Part shown: positions 59,164 to 64,000 of the stretch, one piece after another
Numbering within the stretch: the first letter of the stretch is position 1
Layout: every line of letters starts with the position of its first letter
NCBI GenBank assembly: GCA_934675735.1
Contig: CAKURR010000002.1
Location: forward strand, 226,112 to 290,111
Source of the DNA: an uncultured Clostridia bacterium
GTDB lineage: Bacteria > Bacillota > Clostridia > Christensenellales > Aristaeellaceae
Direction of reading: 5' to 3'
DNA length: 64,000 bases
Program-made: the position numbers and the translations under genes
The notes under the pieces: generated by a model
What the model was told of the DNA's origin: nothing
What the model saw: the letters and a program-made list of their open reading frames with translations, nothing else
Databases searched by the model: none

Positions 59164-61062
59164 GTGAAAAAGCGCACCCCCTTATATTTGGCCATCCTCG
59201 GCGCATTCGTCCTGATTTTCGTTGAAATCGCGCGATACAGCTACATCAACCGGGGCTTGATGCGTCAGGAAAACATCTCCCATTTGCAGTCGAGCTACGC
59301 GCAGGTGGCGCGGACGTTCGCCCTGTTTGCGGAGCGAAACTGGAAGCTGCTGGACGAATGGGACACCGATCTGCCCAACCAGCTCTACGATCTCTCGTCG
59401 GAGGTGGCGTGGTCGGTCATCAAGGACAATGCGGCGCGCTGGCAGTACAGCGAGCTGTACATGTTCAACCAGAACGGCGAATACAGCAGCGTCAGCGGGC
59501 GGCATGGCATTTCGCCGCACAAGGAAAGCGTGTTTCTGGAGATATACGGCGAGAATCGGCCGGTGCTCACGTCGTATGAGTCCACGGACGGCGCGCGAAA
59601 GGTCGTCTTTGCCAAGCCGATCCGCACGCCCGTGCTGATGGAGGGCGCGACATACACCGGGCTGGCCGTCACCTATCGAAACGACGAACTGGAAAAGACG
59701 ATTTCCGTCTCGCTCTACGACGGGGCGAGCGACTGCTATATGGTGAAACGCGACGGCTCGGTCGTGCTCTCGCTGGAATCGCAGACCGAGTTTGACGATC
59801 TTCATGACAACATCCTCGATTTTGTGGATCGCGCGCTGACCGTGAGCCGGAGCGAAAAGGCCGAGATGCGCGCGGATATCGCCGAGGGGAAGAGCGGCAG
59901 CCTCGTCGGCAAGCTGAACGGGGAAGAATACTACATCGTCTATCAGCCGTCCGGGATGGAAGATTGGTCCATCGTCGGCGTGGTGCGCGCCTCCGTCGTC
60001 GAGGCGGGCATGCGGAAGATACAGGCCGACACCATCTCGCTGGCGACGCTCATCGCCGCGCTGACGATGCTGGGCGTTTCGTGGCTGATTCTGGCCAACA
60101 TGAAGGCCGAGGCCAGATCGCTGAAGATCGAACAGCAAATGCTCTCCCGGCAGAAGGAGGTCTCCGACCGGCTGTTCACCGGCATGGGGCGGATTGCGGA
60201 TCGCTACGCCGTCTGTGACCTTGTGCGCGACCGATACGAGTACCGTGAAAACGTCCTCTCCAAGCCGCTCTACCCCGAATCGGGGCGCTACCGCGATTTT
60301 GTCGAGCTGATGAGCCGCCGGTATCTGGTGCTCGGCAAGGCGGAGGGGATGAAGATCGACCAGATCCTCGACCCGGACTATCTGCGCCGCGTGCTGCGCA
60401 AGGAGACGGATATCATCAAATTCGAATACTGCATCCGGGAGAAAAACGTCTATGCGCTGCTGAACATCATTCCCGTCATGTTTGACGGCGACGGCCTGCT
60501 GACGCAGGTGATGATGATCGGGCAGGACGTCGGCCAGAAAGTCGAATTGGAGAATCTGGCGAACACGGACGGCCTGACCGGCCTGTACAACGAGCGGTAT
60601 TTCAGCCTCGTGCTTGCCGATCAGGAGAAGAAGAAGCTGCCGTTTGCGCTGTATTACCTCGATTTGGATTTCTTCAAGCCCATCAACGACACGTATGGGC
60701 ACGACATGGGCGACAAGCTGCTTAAGGCCGTCGCCCAGCGCCTGCAAACCTGCATCCGCAGCCGAGACTGCGCGTTCCGCATCGGCGGGGACGAGTTCGC
60801 CGTCGTCTACCGCGCCGACCTGACCGAAGCGCAGCGCCGGGAAAAGCAGGCGCTCATCGTCGAAACGCTGACCCAACCCTACGAGATCGACGGCAAGCGC
60901 CTGCAAATCGGCGCGAGCTGCGGCTATGCCCACTATCCAGAAGACAGCGCGGCGGCGGCGGATATCCGCATTCTGGCCGACCAGCGCATGTATGCCGAAA
61001 AGGAAAGAAACCACCAAAAAGTGGGGGGTTCGAAGAACGTAGGCATCAGTAGGGGACGGTGA
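59164..61062 (+). CDS. Membrane diguanylate cyclase with extracellular Cache-like sensor
   Basis: A 632-aa protein starting at GTG 59164 (AAGGA ten bases upstream). Transmembrane helices lie at about 10-28 and 290-312. Between them is an extracytoplasmic sensor of about 260 residues resembling a Cache domain (ELYMFNQNGEYSSVSG, YTGLAVTYRNDELEKT, MEDWSIVGVVRAS). A PAS-like linker follows, then GGDEF with ANTDGLTGLYNERYF, DLDFFKPINDTYGHDMGD and an intact IGGDEF (G541-F545). No clear RxxD inhibition site was seen at the usual place. It makes c-di-GMP in response to an external ligand. Flanked by inverted repeats. Confidence 0.93.
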   Translation: MKKRTPLYLAILGAFVLIFVEIARYSYINRGLMRQENISHLQSSYAQVARTFALFAERNWKLLDEWDTDLPNQLYDLSSEVAWSVIKDNAARWQYSELYMFNQNGEYSSVSGRHGISPHKESVFLEIYGENRPVLTSYESTDGARKVVFAKPIRTPVLMEGATYTGLAVTYRNDELEKTISVSLYDGASDCYMVKRDGSVVLSLESQTEFDDLHDNILDFVDRALTVSRSEKAEMRADIAEGKSGSLVGKLNGEEYYIVYQPSGMEDWSIVGVVRASVVEAGMRKIQADTISLATLIAALTMLGVSWLILANMKAEARSLKIEQQMLSRQKEVSDRLFTGMGRIADRYAVCDLVRDRYEYRENVLSKPLYPESGRYRDFVELMSRRYLVLGKAEGMKIDQILDPDYLRRVLRKETDIIKFEYCIREKNVYALLNIIPVMFDGDGLLTQVMMIGQDVGQKVELENLANTDGLTGLYNERYFSLVLADQEKKKLPFALYYLDLDFFKPINDTYGHDMGDKLLKAVAQRLQTCIRSRDCAFRIGGDEFAVVYRADLTEAQRREKQALIVETLTQPYEIDGKRLQIGASCGYAHYPEDSAAAADIRILADQRMYAEKERNHQKVGGSKNVGISRGR

Positions 61063-61078
61063 GACACGCTCCGCTAGG

Positions 61079-61162
61079 CCAACTCCTTCCACCGTCTGCG
61101 GGGGACGAACTCCTTCCACCGCCGCGGGCGGTGGAAGGAGTCAGAAAGCGCTGGAAGGCGTA
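61079..61162. repeat. CTTCCACCGC-type intergenic repeat, copy 3 (right flank of cyclase gene)
   Basis: AACTCCTTCCACCGTCTGC (61081-61099) is the exact inverse of 59006-59024. Next to it, ACTCCTTCCACCGCC and GGCGGTGGAAGGAGT (61109-61141) form a perfect 15-bp-arm palindrome around GCG. Confidence 0.7.
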
Positions 61163-61164
61163 AA

Positions 61165-61206
61165 AAATCCCCGCCGGGAGGGATTTCCTCTCGACGGGGA
61201 TTCTTT
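61165..61206 (-). terminator. Intrinsic terminator of secreted flavoprotein operon
   Basis: On the minus strand AATCCCCG and CGGGGATT pair around a loop of about 21 bases containing a small inner stem, followed by TTTT. Confidence 0.75.
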
Positions 61207-61219
61207 ATGCCCTTATGGA

Positions 61220-61705
61220 TTAGCCCAGCGGACGAACATCGACGACCTCGAAGAACAGCGTCGCTTCGTTGGCGTCCTCGGCCAGCGCGGCGGCGACGGC
61301 TTCATCGGTGATCGCCTTGAAGCGGATGCGCGCGCCGGACGTGGCGAACGGCTTCGCGCCCTCCTCGCTGGACGGGGTGGCGGCGTACACGGCCACGCCC
61401 TCGCCGTTAGCGAGCAGGTTGCTGCGGGACTGGTTTTCGGCGAGGTTAAACTGCACGTAGTAATGATCCTCGTGCTTGACCATGCCGAAGACGAAGAACG
61501 CGGCGTTCGGGGAGTTGTCCGGGTTGGTGGTAGTCACCAGATAGAAACCGGAGAAGGAGTTGATCGCGTTCATCAGGTCGTCGCCGGTGAGCGCCGTCTG
61601 GCCGTAGAAATCGGCGACGGAGGCGGAGGAAACCGCGTCCTCGGCGAGCGCGGCGAAGGGCAGGCACAGGGCGGCCGCCAGAATCAGGGGAATAAACTTC
61701 TTCAT
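61220..61705 (-). CDS. Secreted pyridoxamine-phosphate-oxidase-fold (FMN-binding) protein
   Basis: A 161-aa protein with AAAGGACG before ATG 61705. Signal peptide MKKFIPLILAAALCLPFAALA. The mature part matches the split-barrel flavin-binding fold: LMNAINSFSGFYLVTTTNPD, NAAFFVFGMVKHEDHYYVQF, ENQSRSNLLANGEGVAVYAA. Family members are usually cytoplasmic; export is unusual. It lies 40 bp downstream of a secreted flavin reductase gene and is surely co-transcribed. It could be a surface flavin reductase partner or electron carrier. Confidence 0.82.
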   Translation of the reverse strand: MKKFIPLILAAALCLPFAALAEDAVSSASVADFYGQTALTGDDLMNAINSFSGFYLVTTTNPDNSPNAAFFVFGMVKHEDHYYVQFNLAENQSRSNLLANGEGVAVYAATPSSEEGAKPFATSGARIRFKAITDEAVAAALAEDANEATLFFEVVDVRPLG

Positions 61706-61745
61706 GGTGTTTCGTCCTTTCAGTCGGGTATTGATGGGGGAGGGA

Positions 61746-63677
61746 TTACTGCGCGGCCTGCGTCAGGCACTTGACCGCCGCGTCCTTGATGCGGCCGGAG
61801 GTCAGCGTCGCGCCGGAAACGCCGTCCACGTCCACGCTGTTGGCGTCCACGATGGCCTGCGGCACCTTTTCGAGCGCCGCGGCGGCGACGGCCTGCGTCT
61901 CGTGGTTCTCAGCGACGACGACGGCGGCAATCTTACCCTCCGCCACGGTGACCTTGACCGTCATCGGGCCTTCCTGGCCGTCCACGGTGGCCTCGTATTC
62001 GCCGTCCGCAAGGGGCTGGCTCATGTCAAACAGGCTCTCCGCGCTGTCCGCGTCCTTGGCGAACATGTCCTCGGTGATGACCGCAACCGGGGTCTTGAGG
62101 GTGTAGCCGGTCGCCGGTTCGGTCGCCATCGCCGCGCGCGCAGCCAGACGGCCGAAGACGATCGGGCCCATCACGCCCGTGCCGCCGGAGACGAAGCGTC
62201 CCCAGATGCCGCCGACGCACTCGCCGGCCGCGTACAGACCCGGAATAACCGCGCCGTCCACATCCAGCACCTGACCGTCGGTGTTGGTGCTCACGCCGCC
62301 CAGCGTCATAACGACAAGCGCCTTGAGCGGGATGGCGTAGTAATGCTCACCCTCGATCTTGTTGATCGCGGCGCAGTAGGCGGAATTGTTCTTGATCGCG
62401 TCCTCGGTGTACTCGCGGCCGAACTCGTCGGGCTCGCCGGATTCGACGTGCTCGTTGTAGCTCTTCACGGTCGCCTCGAGGTTCGCAGCCGGGATGCCCA
62501 GCTTTTCAGCCAGCACGGCGAGGGAATCCGCAGAGACCACGGCGCTGTTATACGGCTTGCCCGGCGCGTAATAGAAATTCCAGAACACGGAAGCGTTGAG
62601 CGCCTCGGTATCCTCGATGATCTTGTCGGTGAAGATGTCGTACTGAATCGCGTTGGTCTGCTCTTCCAGCGCGGTCTCGCGCGCCACGACGTCCGCGTCG
62701 TTCTCGTTGGCGAAGCGGAAGCCCTCCTGATTGACGGAGATGCCGCCCGCCTTCCACATGTAGGAGGAGGCGATCACGCCCATGCCCGGCGCGGTCTCGT
62801 GACCCATCGGGAAGGTCGGAATGTAGCTCATGGCCGTCGGGTCGATGTTCGCGCCGACCTGCTGCATCATGTAGATGCCGTAGCCGTCCGCCGCGGTGGA
62901 GCCGCCGACCAGATAGTTCGCGCCGTTCTTGGCGAACGCGGACATCATCTTCGCGTTGCCGGAGTAGCCGCCGGTCGCCATGATGACGGCCTTCTTCGCC
63001 TCGTAGCGGACGGTCTGGCCGTTTTCATCGGTCGCCAGCACGGTCAGCACCTGACCCTGCTCGTTGGCGACGAGCTGGTTGGCCGTCGTGTTGAAGTCGA
63101 TGGTCACGCCCTTGTAGGCGTCCGTCGCCAGCACGGTATCCATGATCTCGTGCGCGGCGGCCTTGTAGCGGGTCGGGTCGTTGGCGCTGGGCTTGTAGGT
63201 GCGCGCCACGGAATAGAGCTGATGCTCCGGGGCGAACACGGTATGCTTGCCCGTGGTCTTCATGGACGAGAAATTGTATTCGGACAGGCCGTTGTCCCAC
63301 AGCCACTGAATCGCGTCCACGTCCTCGTCAACGAACGCGCGGATCATCGCTTCGTTGCCCAGATGCGCGCCGTTATTCAGAATATCCTGAACAAAGCTCT
63401 CCTTGGTGTCCTCGATGCCGTCGATCTTCTGAATCACCGTCTCCGCGCCGGACATGGAGCCGGAGGTGAAGTTCAGCGAACCGCCCGTCTTGCCGGTCTT
63501 TTCCAGAACAATGACACTCTGAGCGCCGTCGTTCACCGCCTCGATGGCCGCGGACAGACCGCCGCCGCCCGCGCCGACGATGATGATATCGGCGTTCTTG
63601 ACGTTGTCCTCCGCCGACGCTGCAACCGCCAGCGCAGCCAGCAGCACGGCCAGCATAATCGTCAAAAGTTTCTTCAT
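61746..63677 (-). CDS. Secreted FAD-dependent reductase (fumarate-reductase family) with C-terminal FMN-binding domain
   Basis: A 643-aa protein starting at ATG 63677 with GGAGGAGG upstream. Signal peptide MKKLLTIMLAVLLAALAVAA, cut after ASA. Residues about 27-520 form the FAD-binding fumarate reductase/succinate dehydrogenase fold: ADIIIVGAGGGGLSAAIEA, KTGGSLNFTSGSM, VIMATGGYSGN, and GLYAAGECVGGIWG near the end of the domain. The last 100 residues form an FMN-binding domain ending VDGVSGATLTS, the motif flavinylated by ApbE on its Thr. It should reduce an enone or carboxylate acceptor outside the cell, for anaerobic respiration. No heme motifs. Confidence 0.93.
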   Translation of the reverse strand: MKKLLTIMLAVLLAALAVAASAEDNVKNADIIIVGAGGGGLSAAIEAVNDGAQSVIVLEKTGKTGGSLNFTSGSMSGAETVIQKIDGIEDTKESFVQDILNNGAHLGNEAMIRAFVDEDVDAIQWLWDNGLSEYNFSSMKTTGKHTVFAPEHQLYSVARTYKPSANDPTRYKAAAHEIMDTVLATDAYKGVTIDFNTTANQLVANEQGQVLTVLATDENGQTVRYEAKKAVIMATGGYSGNAKMMSAFAKNGANYLVGGSTAADGYGIYMMQQVGANIDPTAMSYIPTFPMGHETAPGMGVIASSYMWKAGGISVNQEGFRFANENDADVVARETALEEQTNAIQYDIFTDKIIEDTEALNASVFWNFYYAPGKPYNSAVVSADSLAVLAEKLGIPAANLEATVKSYNEHVESGEPDEFGREYTEDAIKNNSAYCAAINKIEGEHYYAIPLKALVVMTLGGVSTNTDGQVLDVDGAVIPGLYAAGECVGGIWGRFVSGGTGVMGPIVFGRLAARAAMATEPATGYTLKTPVAVITEDMFAKDADSAESLFDMSQPLADGEYEATVDGQEGPMTVKVTVAEGKIAAVVVAENHETQAVAAAALEKVPQAIVDANSVDVDGVSGATLTSGRIKDAAVKCLTQAAQ

Positions 63678-63923
63678 GTTGGATGCCTCCTCCATTGTAT
63701 TTGAACAGGAAACCCCTGTTCCGGGTCAAAACAGGTCAAACGCTGTCGGTAAATTATCAACAAGCCGTTTGAGCCATCTATTATTGTAACCGATGGCGGG
63801 CGGCAAAATCAAGGGAATTTCGAAAAAAAGAGGGCAGGGATGTCAAGAAAATTTTAGCGCGGTCAGTGGACACAAAAAGAGCGCTGCCGCCGATGGGGGG
63901 TCATCGGTGGCAGCGCCTTTCCA
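63678..63923. other. Gap upstream of flavin reductase with terminator hairpin
   Basis: Holds the promoter region of the reductase operon (no clear -35/-10 pair found). At 63873-63914 the hairpin GCGCTGCCGCCGATG/CATCGGTGGCAGCGC has, on the minus strand, the run TCTTTTTG after it. It is therefore a terminator for a leftward transcript entering from beyond the window. No gene seen. Confidence 0.55.
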
Positions 63924-64000
63924 TTGGAAGAAGGCAACCACCAGCTCTGCTGGTGGAAGTTAAGGCTTAAGCTATGAATAGAAAACCTCCTATGTTACAA
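63924..64000 (+). mobile_element. tnpA: Left end of a second IS200-like element (runs off the window)
   Basis: These 77 bases are identical to 58100-58176, including the CCACCAG/CTGGTGG hairpin. The transposase gene of this copy would begin about 50 bp beyond the window edge. Like the first copy, it starts immediately after a terminator hairpin. Confidence 0.85.

Noticed and set aside
59182..63704. Long antisense frames opposite the diguanylate cyclase and the flavin reductase (645 and 666 codons)
   Set aside because: The sense strands have family motifs, promoters and ribosome sites. The antisense products have no recognisable domain.

Overview
The window looks like chromosomal DNA of a high-GC, spore-forming member of the Bacillota, class Clostridia. 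The evidence is a complete gerA/gerB/gerC-type spore germination operon, a leucine T-box leader, sigma-A promoters of the TTGACA-17-TATAAT type, strong AGGAGG ribosome sites and intrinsic terminators. Family and genus cannot be named from the sequence; a gut or sediment Eubacteriales lineage is a guess. I saw no rRNA, tRNA, CRISPR array or prophage.

Layout. 0-2.4 kb: a cupin gene and the start of a TRAP-transporter binding protein on the minus strand, divergent from a GntR regulator, with palindromic operator candidates between them. 2.5-8.1 kb: germination operon, an M20 amidohydrolase and a small membrane protein. 8.2-15.6 kb (minus): DNA-alkyl repair protein, TRIC-type channel, and a tight six-gene operon (DUF5711-like, CvpA, two membrane proteins, a 73-aa protein, CCA-type tRNA nucleotidyltransferase). 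16.2-18.7 kb (minus): recF and dnaN. 19.2-23.5 kb: FadR-type regulator, trmO, a metallo-hydrolase and an ABC-F protein whose leader carries an intrinsic terminator. 23.9-28.1 kb: MarR regulator with a heterodimeric ABC exporter. 28.3-33.2 kb: FHA protein, FtsW/RodA protein, class B PBP and an orphan binding protein. 33.4-35.2 kb: hybrid histidine kinase. 35.4-38.7 kb: T-box-leuC-leuD-leuB. 38.7-41.4 kb: D-aminoacylase-like amidohydrolase and acyltransferase. 41.5-48.1 kb (minus): potABCD polyamine transporter and a three-gene amino-acid ABC transporter. 48.4-50.2 kb: dnaA with a DnaA-box-rich upstream region. 50.2-55.1 kb: SDR reductase, ArsC-like protein, secreted protein, GH13 enzyme, DapF-like epimerase. 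55.2-58.1 kb: ECF sigma factor with two translationally coupled partners. 58.1-58.9 kb: IS200-like element with a frameshifted transposase; an identical left end recurs at the right edge of the window. 59.2-61.1 kb: diguanylate cyclase flanked by inverted repeats. 61.2-63.7 kb: two secreted proteins, a FAD/FMN reductase and an FMN-binding-fold protein.

Two things stand out. First, many intergenic gaps hold a modular repeat made of up to three successive hairpins whose arms differ between copies but stay complementary, so the structure rather than the sequence appears conserved. Second, the replication genes are split: dnaN-recF lie about 30 kb from dnaA, and DnaA-box clusters occur at both places.
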